Source: Lachnospiraceae bacterium
GTDB lineage: Bacteria > Bacillota_A > Clostridia > Lachnospirales > Lachnospiraceae
Assembly: GCA_017634255.1 (NCBI GenBank)
Contig: JAGBNT010000059.1
Span: forward strand, 1 to 46,835
DNA length: 46,835 bases
Reading direction: 5' to 3'
The position numbers and the translations under genes were made by a program. Every line of letters starts with the position of its first letter. Within the stretch, counting starts at the first letter, position 1. A model generated the notes under the pieces. That model was not told the origin of the DNA. It searched no databases and saw nothing but the letters and a program-made list of their open reading frames with translations. Below, in pieces: positions 16,264-23,883 of this stretch.

Positions 16264-18582
16264 TTGAAATCAGCATTAAACAGTCAAAAGAGCAGACTCG
16301 GAAGTTTACCGGCATTATTTGTAATAACCGTCACTCTTGCAGTTTTTATACACGCAAGTCTTTTTTGGGTCATGTCCGTATGGAACGATCTTGACGTCAA
16401 CGAAATCCTCTTTCATATAACCTCACCCATTCAGGGAGCAGGCAACGGAATAATACGCCAATACGTGCTAAACGGTGTTGTCCCCTCCATTATCGCCCTC
16501 ATTCTCGCCCTTGCAGCCGCAATTTACATTAAAAAGAAGAACGAAAATACAGTTTTCAAAATAGGGATATATGTTTCAGCTGCGGTGACAGTGCTGTCCA
16601 TTGCAGTATTTTGGCAGGAGGTTGGGATAGGTAAATACATCGTCGAGCAGTTGCAGGATTCTAAATTTATCGAGGAAAACTACGTGGATCCGGCAGATGT
16701 CAGCATAACCTTTCCCGGGCAAAAGCGTAATCTTGTATATATTTTTATGGAATCACTTGAAACCACGTATACCGACAAAGCCCACGGAGGAGGCTTTGAT
16801 TTTGACTGCATACCGGAGCTGACAGAGCTAGCAGAAAAGAATGAATGTTTTGCCGGAGATACGGGAGGCTTAAACGGCGGATATGTGATGCCGGGAACCA
16901 ATTTTACGATGGGCGGAATGTTTGCGCAGACCTGCGGGCTTCCGTTGAAGCTGGGTATCTCAGACAGCTTTCTGGACTGAAACGGTTCCTGGAATGATAT
17001 GGATACCCAGGACAGCTTTTTCAAGGATGTGACAGCCCTTGGGGATATATTACATCAAAACGGCTATAATCAGGAGATACTGCTCGGGTCGGATTCTGAA
17101 TTTGGCGGACGTAAATTGTATTTTGAAGAACACGGGGATTACGAGGTAAAGGATCTTATCTATGCAAAGGAGGCGGGCTGGCTGCCCGAGGATTATTATG
17201 TATTTTGGGGCTTTGAGGATGAAAAGCTCTTCGAGTACGCAAAAAATGAGATGCTGGAGCTCTCCTCGAGGAATGAGCCGTTTAATCTGTCCTTACTGAC
17301 AGTGGATACGCATTTTGAGGACGGCTATGTGTGTCATCTTTGCGATGACGAATTTGGAGATAACCAGTATGCAAATGTTATGGCATGCTCTAGCAGGCAG
17401 GTCTCGCAGCTGGTGGAGTGGATAAAGCAGCAGGATTTTTACGCGAATACTACGATAATACTGAGCGGAGATCATACCACCATGGACTCCGATTTTTGTG
17501 CCGGGGTGGATGAGGACTATGGAAGAAGAACCTTCACGGCAGTTATAAATCCGGCATCGGAGCCGGAAGAACCCGGTAAAGAAAGGATTTACACTACGCT
17601 TGACCTCTTCCCGACGACGCTGGGAGCTCTTGGGGCAAAGATCGAGGGTAACCGCCTTGGCATAGGAACAAATCTCTTTTCATCGGTACCCACGCTTGCG
17701 GAGGAGTATACTCTGGAGACGATGAAGGAGGAGCTGGATAAAAGATCCAGGTTTATGAGCGAGCTTTCGGATATGGACCTTGGCAAGGCGGAATTATATG
17801 ACCGGGATGCCCCGGAAGGCAGGATCGTTCTTAAAAACATCGATGAGGCAAAGGATCAAATTGAGATCGATGTCATGAATTTTGACAATCTGGATGAGGA
17901 GTTTGAAGCTGCATATATTGAAATTAAAAATATCGACGGCGGTGAAATGATGCACAATGGGGAGCTGGCTGTGGACGGGATGGGAAACAGCAGTCACCTT
18001 ACGGGAAATCTCGACACCTCAGGGATAGAGCTTGAAAATGCTTATTTATCGGTATCTGCAACGGGCAAGTCAGGAATAGAGTATCCCGAAGTAGCGGTTA
18101 TCAAGGGCAACCTTTATATGTACAACTGGGAGCATTATATGGACTATCTTGCCGAAAGGCTTGCAACAGGGGATTACACACTATTTATATCAGCTAAGGA
18201 GGAGGCTTCAGGGGCAGTGGATGACGCTGTACTGGCAGACCTGCAAAGACTGGGAATAAAGACGGATCTAAGGGATAAGTGGAGAGAGAGCTATTACGCA
18301 GTCATAACCCCGGAGGGAGTTGCGGAGGATGTCAGCAAAAACCGTCTGGAGTACGACGGAACACTGCCGGATGGGAGTGCATTTAAGGTAATAAGCGAGG
18401 GCTATGATTCTGGAAGATTCTCCTCTATAATGCTTGAGGATGGAGAACATTCCATAAATAAGCGTGGATTAAATTTTGTACTTTTCAATAGCAAAACGGG
18501 CGAGATAGAGGATTCGGTGAATTTCGATACGAATGACGGGCTTGGAGCGTCCAGAGAACCCCATCGGAACGGACAGGTGTAA
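16264..18582 (+). pseudogene. LTA-synthase-like sulfatase, interrupted by in-frame TGA
   Basis: This membrane sulfatase/phosphoglycerol-transferase-like gene is split by a TGA at 16978-16980; both halves are in the same frame. The first half has membrane segments at about residues 14-37, 70-92 and 100-120, then NLVYIFMESLETTY and NFTMGGMFAQTCGLPLK around the expected nucleophile. The second half continues with MDTQDSFF, LLGSDSEFGGRKLYF, LTVDTHFEDGY and LSGDHTTMDSDF (metal ligands). Its C-terminal ~130 residues (FISAKEEASGA, then RGLNFVLFNSKTGEI) resemble ILEI/FAM3-type domains. The N-terminus is also doubtful. In the sulfatase frame only TTG 16264 (AGGAAA eight bases upstream) is available, while ATG 16245 with AGGA lies out of frame, so a second lesion near the AAAA at about 16295 is possible. 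Readthrough or a sequencing error would be alternatives. Confidence 0.8.
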
Positions 18583-18589
18583 AAACTTC

Positions 18590-18617
18590 TTGAAATTTAT
18601 CACCCGGGAGTTATAAT
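18590..18617 (+). promoter_or_regulatory. Possible upstream promoter (TTGAAA-N16-TATAAT)
   Basis: TTGAAA at 18590-18595 and a consensus TATAAT at 18612-18617 are 16 bases apart. They begin eight bases after the sulfatase stop and 220 bases before recA. There is no other gene for it to serve, so it may be a distal recA promoter or a chance match. Confidence 0.35.
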
Positions 18618-18707
18618 AGCAGTATCGTTTTTGTATATTCTCATTAAGTATCTTATTTTCTTAAATTCAATTATTATCAGCAGGCAAGACAATAAAAAAA
18701 AAGAAGG

Positions 18708-18756
18708 TTGACAGCAGGGTATTTTTGTTTTATATTTGAGTACGAACAGCTGTTCG
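18708..18756 (+). promoter_or_regulatory. recA promoter with LexA (SOS) box
   Basis: TTGACA at 18708-18713 and TATATT at 18731-18736 are separated by 17 bases. Immediately downstream, at the expected transcription start, is the perfect 14-bp palindrome CGAACAGCTGTTCG (18743-18756), which fits the Gram-positive LexA site CGAAC-N4-GTTCG. LexA binding there would block initiation of recA, giving damage-inducible expression. The leader to the recA ATG is about 85-100 bases. Confidence 0.88.
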
Positions 18757-18839
18757 ATTTTGCTTCGGGCGCTGTATAATTAACGCCGGATATAATGTCT
18801 AAACAGATCCGGCATGAACGATCAAAAGGAGATAATTTC

Positions 18840-19928
18840 ATGGAAATCAATGAAAATAAGCAGAAAGCACTGGATGCGGCACTTTCACAGATAGAAAGGC
18901 AGTTCGGCAAGGGTACGGTAATGAAGCTCGGAGACGAGGCTTCAAGCATGAATGTGGAGACAATACCTACCGGTTCCTTAAGCCTCGACATAGCCCTGGG
19001 TCTCGGAGGCATACCCAGAGGAAGGATAGTTGAGATATACGGACCTGAATCGTCCGGTAAAACAACGGTTACCCTCCATATGATTGCAGAGGTGCAAAAA
19101 AGAGGGGGAATAGCCAGCTTCATAGATGCGGAGCATGCACTGGACCCGGTATATGCGAAAAACATAGGTGTCGATATAGATAATCTGTATATTTCCCAGC
19201 CTGACTCAGGAGAGCAGGCCTTGGAGATAACCGAGACAATGGTTCGTTCCGGAGCGGTAGATATAGTTGTAGTAGACTCCGTGGCGGCGCTGGTTCCCAA
19301 GGCGGAAATTGACGGAGAGATGGGAGACTCCCATGTGGGACTGCAGGCGAGGCTAATGAGCCAGGCTTTAAGAAAGCTTACCGCGGTCATAAGCAAATCC
19401 AACTGCATAGTGGTTTTTATAAACCAGCTGCGTGAAAAGGTCGGCATCATGTTCGGAAATCCCGAGACTACGACAGGAGGAAGAGCCCTTAAGTTCTATT
19501 CCTCCGTAAGGCTTGATGTACGCCGCATAGACAAGATAACCCAGGGTGGCGAGGTAATAGGAAACAGGACGAGGGTTAAGGTCGTAAAGAATAAGATCGC
19601 CCCTCCCTTTAAGGAGGCGGAGTTCGATATTATGTTTGGCACCGGTATCTCCAGCGTCGGAGATATACTGGATCTGGCAAGCAATGTAGACGTTATCGCG
19701 AAGTCCGGTGCCTGGTTCTCATATAACGGAGACAAGATCGGGCAGGGAAGAGAGAATGCGAAGCAATATCTTCTCGATCATCCCGAGATACTTGCCGAGG
19801 TTGAACGGCAGGTAAGGGTTAAGTACGGTCTTATACCGGATGAGGCGGATAAGCAGGAGGAGGATAAGGCTCCGGGCAAGGCAGCCGAAGTAAAGGAGCC
19901 GGCGGAAGCCAAGGCTGCAAAGAAATAA
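18840..19928 (+). CDS. recA: Recombinase RecA
   Basis: RecA forms filaments on single-stranded DNA, carries out strand exchange and triggers LexA self-cleavage. The start at 18840 follows AAAGGAG (18826-18832) and yields 362 residues; an upstream in-frame ATG (18795) lacks a site and adds unconserved residues. Walker [10 protein letters not shown] is at residues 68-76. [18 protein letters not shown] carries Walker B, and the loop regions [19 protein letters not shown] and [20 protein letters not shown] are intact. The Lys/Ala/Glu-rich C-terminal tail is normal. It is preceded by a promoter with an SOS box and followed by recX. Confidence 0.98.
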   Translation: MEINENKQKALDAALSQIERQFGKGTVMKLGDEASSMNVETIPTGSLSLDIALGLGGIPRGRIVEIYGPESSGKTTVTLHMIAEVQKRGGIASFIDAEHALDPVYAKNIGVDIDNLYISQPDSGEQALEITETMVRSGAVDIVVVDSVAALVPKAEIDGEMGDSHVGLQARLMSQALRKLTAVISKSNCIVVFINQLREKVGIMFGNPETTTGGRALKFYSSVRLDVRRIDKITQGGEVIGNRTRVKVVKNKIAPPFKEAEFDIMFGTGISSVGDILDLASNVDVIAKSGAWFSYNGDKIGQGRENAKQYLLDHPEILAEVERQVRVKYGLIPDEADKQEEDKAPGKAAEVKEPAEAKAAKK

Positions 19929-19996
19929 GGAGGAAATAAGTAACTGCCACGAAAGCCGGGCGTTACAAAAGGTTACATTATTAGAACAATTTCCGC

Positions 19997-20614
19997 ATGT
20001 ATATAACATCCATTGAGAACTTCAAAAAGGGTAGAAAATTAATCTATCTGAATAATGAACCTGCTTTCGTGCTCTATTCATCGGAGGTGGGAGAATATGG
20101 TCTCGCAGAGGGCATGGAGCTCTCTGCGGGACTTTACAAAAATATAGAGGAGCTTACCTTAAAGCCGAGGTGTAAAAGAAGGATACTTCATCTTCTGGAC
20201 AGGTACGACAAGACAGAGGCGCAGGTAAGGCTTAAGCTCAAGGAAGAGTTCTATCCCGAGGCTGTTATCGACGAGGCGATAGCGGCTGCGAGCAGGGGCA
20301 GATATATTGACGACAAAAGATATGCACTTCAATATACCTACGAGAAATCCCACAGCAAGAGCAGGAGGATGATAAGCGCAGAGCTTAAGAGCAGGGGCGT
20401 ATCCGAGGAGCTGATAGAGAAGGCTTTAAGCGAAACCGAAGATAATGAGGAGGAGCTAATCCGCAGGTGCATACTTAAGAAGAGACCTGATTTCAGCACC
20501 ATAACCTACGAGGAGAAGCAGAGGCTTTTGGGAAGCATATGCCGAAAAGGCTTTGACGCCGATAAATGCATGCGGGTCTACAACGAGCTGGCAGCTCAGA
20601 GCTCAGGGCTTTAA
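19997..20614 (+). CDS. recX: Regulatory protein RecX
   Basis: RecX binds RecA filaments and limits their activity. The 205-residue product has the three-helix repeat pattern of the family: ILHLLDRYDKTEAQVRLKLKEEFYPEAVIDEAI, RYIDDKRYALQYTYEKSHSKSRRMISAELKSRGVSEELIEKAL and a third, weaker repeat near the C-terminus. An N-terminal extension of about 55 residues (YITSIENFKKGRKLIYLNNEPAFVLY) is common in Clostridia. ATG 19997 is the first start after an in-frame stop; its ribosome binding site is poor, so translation may be low. It lies 68 bases after recA and is likely co-transcribed. Confidence 0.9.
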   Translation: MYITSIENFKKGRKLIYLNNEPAFVLYSSEVGEYGLAEGMELSAGLYKNIEELTLKPRCKRRILHLLDRYDKTEAQVRLKLKEEFYPEAVIDEAIAAASRGRYIDDKRYALQYTYEKSHSKSRRMISAELKSRGVSEELIEKALSETEDNEEELIRRCILKKRPDFSTITYEEKQRLLGSICRKGFDADKCMRVYNELAAQSSGL

Positions 20615-20679
20615 AATTCGCTCCGCTAATGCGACAGACAGACCCATCCTTTTTTATTGCTTTTTTCAGATATCCGGGA

Positions 20680-20731
20680 TAAAATACTCATAAGTAGTCT
20701 ACTTATAAGTAGACTACTTATGAGTATTTTA
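20680..20731. repeat. 52-bp perfect nested palindrome upstream of the AAA ATPase gene
   Basis: The stretch reads as its own reverse complement over 26-bp arms without a mismatch. Outer parts are AAAATACTCA and TGAGTATTTT. The centre consists of TAAGTAGTCTACTTA followed by TAAGTAGACTACTTA, each itself a palindrome around one base. The DNA can therefore fold as one long hairpin or as two small ones. It lies 66 bases after recX and 47 bases before the ATPase ATG. It could act as a terminator for recX, a tandem dimer operator, or a recognition site for the ATPase/nuclease downstream. Confidence 0.93.
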
Positions 20732-20777
20732 ATTGAAGGCGATAAACGGTCATAACGACAAGGTGAGGTAGCGGGCG

Positions 20778-22172
20778 ATGATAGGACGTTCAAATGAACT
20801 GGATATATTGAATACATTATATAAGAGCGCCCAGTTTGAATATCTGGTCATGTACGGCAGGCGAAGAGTCGGAAAAACTACTCTGTTACAGGAATTTGCG
20901 AAGGATAAAAATGCAGTGTTCTTTCCGGCACAGGAGAAAAATGACGCGCTCAATCTGCAGGACTTTTCAAAAATGGTACAGATGAAACTGGACGGGATGT
21001 TCATTTCATCATTTGAAGGATGGAAAGAGGCTTTTGAATACATTGATAAAAAAGTAAGTGAGAGAACTCTTGTCATCATAGATGAATTTCCTTTTATAGC
21101 AGAAGAGAATCCCACGATCAAGTCTATACTGCAGCATACAATCGATCATCTGTGGAAGAGAAACAAGAATATATTTTTAATTCTTTGCGGATCATCAGTC
21201 AGCTTTATGGAATCGGACATCATGGGTAATAAGAGCCCGCTGCACGACAGACAGACCTCAAGCATGGAGATAGCTCCGTTTGACTATTTTGAAAGCAGTC
21301 TTTTTTATCCGGCATATACAAATGAGCAGAAATTGATCGCTTATGGCATTCTCGGAGGCGTGCCCAGATATCTGGAAGCTTTTGATGACAGCCTGTCAAT
21401 TGAAGAAAATATATCAGGAAAAATCATAAAGAAGGGATCATATCTGAATGAAGAGCCTTCAAACTTATTGAAGGCAGAGCTTAGGGACCCTAATGTATAT
21501 AACAGCATTTTAAGTGCCATAGCAAGCGGCAGAAATAAGGTACAGGAAATATCTGATTATATACATGAAGATAAAAGTAAAGTCTCAAAATATCTAGTTA
21601 CATTACAGACAATGCGGCTTGTAGAAAAGAGGGTTCCCTGCGGGGAGGGAGAAGGAAGCCGTAAAGGTATATATAAGCTGACAGACAACTTTTTCCGCTT
21701 TTGGTTTCGATATGAGTTCACAAATAATGCATATTACGAAATGCTTGGAGCTGAAGCAGCTTCAAAGGAAATTATGAACGGAATTTCCGATTACATGGGA
21801 GATGCATTTGAGGGGATATGCATGGAATATTTTGTTAGAAAAGCCAAAAATAAGAAGCTTCCGTTTATACCGTTTCATATTGGAAAATGGTGGGGGAATA
21901 ATCCGCAGATCAAGGCACAGGACGATGTAGACATACTTATGCTTGACAAGACCGGCAAGAAAGGAATATTTGTGGAATGTAAATTTACAAATTCAAGGAT
22001 GCCGCATACAGAGTATGAGGATCTGAAAACTGCAATGTCAGCTTTCCCCGAGATAGAAGAAAAGTATATATATTTCGTCAGTAAGTCGGGATATGAAAAG
22101 TCAGTGGTCAGACATGCTGCCGAGGATGGGGCTGTACTGCTTGGCTTGGACGATCTTTTTAATAGTAAGTGA
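20778..22172 (+). CDS. AAA ATPase with C-terminal DUF234 / PD-(D/E)XK nuclease-like domain
   Basis: The 464-residue protein begins with an archaeal-type ATPase domain: Walker A GRRRVGKTT at residues 27-35 and Walker B LVIIDEFPFIAEE at about 96-108, then LILCGSSVSFMES (sensor-like) and GGVPRYLEAFD. A winged-helix part (VQEISDYIHEDKSKVSKYLVTLQTMRLV) follows. The C-terminal segment DDVDILML...GIFVECKF has the Asp...Glu-x-Lys pattern of PD-(D/E)XK nucleases, as in DUF234. Such proteins are scattered, often multi-copy, and of unknown role; mobility has been suspected from their distribution. It sits between the 52-bp palindrome and a repeat that overlaps its last codons. Its AT-rich codon use differs from recX, suggesting transfer. 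Confidence 0.88.
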   Translation: MIGRSNELDILNTLYKSAQFEYLVMYGRRRVGKTTLLQEFAKDKNAVFFPAQEKNDALNLQDFSKMVQMKLDGMFISSFEGWKEAFEYIDKKVSERTLVIIDEFPFIAEENPTIKSILQHTIDHLWKRNKNIFLILCGSSVSFMESDIMGNKSPLHDRQTSSMEIAPFDYFESSLFYPAYTNEQKLIAYGILGGVPRYLEAFDDSLSIEENISGKIIKKGSYLNEEPSNLLKAELRDPNVYNSILSAIASGRNKVQEISDYIHEDKSKVSKYLVTLQTMRLVEKRVPCGEGEGSRKGIYKLTDNFFRFWFRYEFTNNAYYEMLGAEAASKEIMNGISDYMGDAFEGICMEYFVRKAKNKKLPFIPFHIGKWWGNNPQIKAQDDVDILMLDKTGKKGIFVECKFTNSRMPHTEYEDLKTAMSAFPEIEEKYIYFVSKSGYEKSVVRHAAEDGAVLLGLDDLFNSK

Positions 22173-22197
22173 AATAAATAATTTCGTTTTCTATATA
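22162..22197. repeat. Diverged copy of the 16198 palindrome, overlapping the ATPase stop codon
   Basis: Bases 22162-22197 match 16201-16236 at 32 of 36 positions. The substitutions make it an imperfect palindrome (AGTAAGTGAAAT versus AATTTCGTTTTCT). Its first 11 bases encode the last residues and stop of the ATPase gene (Asn-Ser-Lys-stop), so the DNA repeat defines the protein's end. This shows that the palindrome is a dispersed repeat rather than a site unique to the sulfatase gene. Confidence 0.8.
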
Positions 22198-22216
22198 ATA
22201 AAAGGTCATGGTCGTC

Positions 22217-22268
22217 TTGATTTTATTGCAAGAGAGTATTATTATATATGAGTTAGCAGCACCTAACT
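22217..22268 (+). promoter_or_regulatory. Promoter with dyad operator 1 (probable metal regulator)
   Basis: TTGATT (22217-22222) and TATTAT (22240-22245) are 17 bases apart. Five bases further is AGTTAGCAGCACCTAACT (22251-22268), a dyad of AGTTAG and CTAACT around six bases, placed over the expected transcription start. The same dyad recurs at 22337. TTAG...CTAA dyads resemble sites of DtxR/MntR/IdeR-type metal repressors; the identity of the regulator is inferred only from this and the gene content downstream. Confidence 0.65.
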
Positions 22269-22274
22269 GGCGCG

Positions 22275-22305
22275 GCTGAGCTATAAAACAGGATAGCAGC
22301 TTTTT
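22275..22305 (+). terminator. Possible terminator between the two operators
   Basis: GCTAT (22280-22284) pairs with ATAGC (22293-22297), extended by a GC pair with a bulge, and is followed by TTTTT at 22301-22305. It is short. If real, it would stop transcripts from the first promoter before the DUF3793 gene and make a leader RNA of about 50 bases. Confidence 0.35.
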
Positions 22306-22327
22306 CAAAGAAGTTAAATAATTTTTT

Positions 22328-22354
22328 TTGAAATAAAGTTAGCTATACCTAACT
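22328..22354 (+). promoter_or_regulatory. Second promoter-like site with dyad operator 2
   Basis: AGTTAGCTATACCTAACT at 22337-22354 has the same AGTTAG-N6-CTAACT dyad as operator 1, 86 bases downstream of it. TTGAAA at 22328-22333 precedes it and TATAAA overlaps its 3' edge, but the spacing is longer than ideal, so the promoter itself is uncertain. The operator would lie between -35 and -10. The DUF3793 gene starts 35 bases later. Confidence 0.6.
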
Positions 22355-22388
22355 ATAAAGCAGAAAATGATCTTCGCCGGAGGCACAG

Positions 22389-22943
22389 ATGTCAGAAGAA
22401 CTAATTATAGAGCACTGTTCACCGACTCTTGCAGGGATAAAATCAGGAAGCATGTTTTCGGTAAGAGTTACGGAAGATACAGATATAAACAAAGAAATAA
22501 GGGAACTTAATAAGGTGCTCAGGAAAAAGGGGCTTCGGGTTATCCCGCTGAAGGAAACCAGTATGTACGCACTTATATATATTTACCGCCCGGATCAGCT
22601 TAAGAAGGATCTGAGCAATCCGAAGGCTCTGAACATTCTAAAGAGGATGGGATATGAACCACAGAAGCCGGAATGCTGCATAGTACAGCTGGTCAGACAT
22701 CTGAAAAGCGACGAGATATTTCCGCACGAGATAGGACTGTTCCTCGGTTACCCGCCCTCCGATGTGGAAAGTTTTATGAAAAATCCCTGCAAAGGAGTTA
22801 AGTGCTGTGGATGCTGGAAGTCATATTCGGAGCCCGAAAAAGCACGAAAGGTTTTCAACAGATACAGGAAGTGTACGGAAGTATACCATGAGATGAATAA
22901 AAGAGGTAAAACCCTGGTACAGCTGGCAGTCATGACAGGCTGA
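22389..22943 (+). CDS. DUF3793 family protein
   Basis: The 184-residue protein matches DUF3793: LIIEHCSPTLAGIKSGSMF at the N-terminus, LRKKGLRVIPLK, ALIYIYRPDQLKKDLSNP, FPHEIGLFLGYPPSDVESFM and the Cys-rich VKCCGCWKSY. The family is cytoplasmic with no known activity and is often found near ferrous-iron transport (Feo), flavodoxin and similar genes; that is from general knowledge, as no Feo gene is present here. The six or so conserved cysteines could bind metal. A GGAGG lies about seven bases before the ATG. Two dyad operators upstream suggest metal-responsive control. It probably heads a unit with the next two genes. Confidence 0.82.
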   Translation: MSEELIIEHCSPTLAGIKSGSMFSVRVTEDTDINKEIRELNKVLRKKGLRVIPLKETSMYALIYIYRPDQLKKDLSNPKALNILKRMGYEPQKPECCIVQLVRHLKSDEIFPHEIGLFLGYPPSDVESFMKNPCKGVKCCGCWKSYSEPEKARKVFNRYRKCTEVYHEMNKRGKTLVQLAVMTG

Positions 22944-23030
22944 CAGGAGGATGCTGAATAAACCGGACTTGCGCTGTTGTGGTACAATGAAATGAAATGA
23001 CTGTCAAGCACGAATGATAAGGAGATTAAA

Positions 23031-23372
23031 ATGACAGATTTTGAAACAGCGGCAAGGAATAATCATAAAAGCGGAATGAACTGCGCCACGGCAGTCTATA
23101 ATGCGCTTGGCACAGTGAACGAGAATAAGACCACACCGCCTATGCCCAGGGCTGAGGGAGGCAAATGCGGCACCGTACTGGCTGCTAAACAGATCATTTT
23201 CGAGATGGGCGGAACGCAGGAAAAAGCCGACGAATTTGACAGGAAATTCAGCGAGCAGTTCGGTTCGCTAAAGTGTTCTGAGCTCAGAGGCATGTTGAGA
23301 AATAAATGCAATGATTATGTGGGTTTTGCAGCTGCTACGGTTGCGGATATGGTGAATAACCAGCAGCAGTAG
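23031..23372 (+). CDS. C_GCAxxG_C_C family small redox protein
   Basis: The 113-residue product has four cysteines at 18, 46, 82 and 93 in the layout of the C_GCAxxG_C_C family (NCATAVYNALG, GGKCGTVLAAKQI, LKCSEL, KCNDYVGFAAATV). The family is presumed redox-active or metal-binding, but no reaction is established. In place of the usual Gly-Cys-Ala it has Lys-Cys-Gly. AAGGAG lies eight bases before the ATG. It lies between the DUF3793 gene and the ZIP remnant, which points to metal or redox stress handling. Confidence 0.75.
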   Translation: MTDFETAARNNHKSGMNCATAVYNALGTVNENKTTPPMPRAEGGKCGTVLAAKQIIFEMGGTQEKADEFDRKFSEQFGSLKCSELRGMLRNKCNDYVGFAAATVADMVNNQQQ

Positions 23373-23414
23373 CATAAGAAAACTGCGAAATCCTTAAGCT
23401 ATAGGAAAAAACAC

Positions 23415-23796
23415 ATGAATATGCAGGTTGCCGGGGGTATATTGCTCCCCTTTATAGGAACTTCACTTGGCGCGGCAATGGTGTTCTTTCTTTCCTGAGG
23501 GAGCGATCGTATCCATGCCGCTTAGAGCTGAGGGAATACCTAAATCGAAGACCTTTTGGTACGGAGTGCTGTCGGGAGCTGTTGAACCGATAGCGGCACT
23601 TATAACAATTTTCGCGTCCGGACTGGTTACGTTCATGCTCCCGTATATGCTTGCTTTTGCGGCAGGGGCAATGTTCTATGTCGTAGTAGAGGAGCTGCTT
23701 CCCGAGATGTCAGAGGGAGAACACTCCAACTGGGGGACTATAACATTCAGCCTCGGATTTGTACTTATGATGATACTGGATGTGGCGCTGGGCTAA
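23415..23796 (+). pseudogene. ZIP family metal transporter, internal deletion and frameshift
   Basis: ATG 23415 opens with GGILLPFIGTSLGAAMVFF, the N-terminal membrane helix of ZIP (Zn/Fe) transporters, then hits TGA at 23496. From about 23488 the other frame continues FPEGAIVSMPLRAEG, YGVLSGAVEPIAALI and AFAAGAMFYVVVEELLPE to the normal C-terminus at 23796. The middle of the protein, about 130 residues including the first half of the conserved His-Asn-x-Pro-Glu-Gly metal site, is missing. The joint falls in the pyrimidine run TTCTTTCTTTCC, which suggests slippage or short-homology deletion. The remaining pieces total about 128 residues instead of roughly 255. An internal in-frame start cannot restore the transport path. 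Confidence 0.85.
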
Positions 23797-23883
23797 ATTA
23801 GTATTAGGAGTATAGAAGCTTCTGGGCTATCAGAAAGACGAGCCGGATATGGTTTTGCATAGCGTCGGATTGATCAGTGATCA

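Noticed and set aside
16978..16980. Selenocysteine codon in the sulfatase
   Set aside because: No bacterial SECIS-like hairpin was recognised directly after the UGA and the family has no selenocysteine members known to me.
16198..22197. A composite transposon bounded by the two palindrome copies
   Set aside because: The interval contains recA and recX in their normal context, no transposase is present, and the copies are in direct orientation with unequal symmetry.
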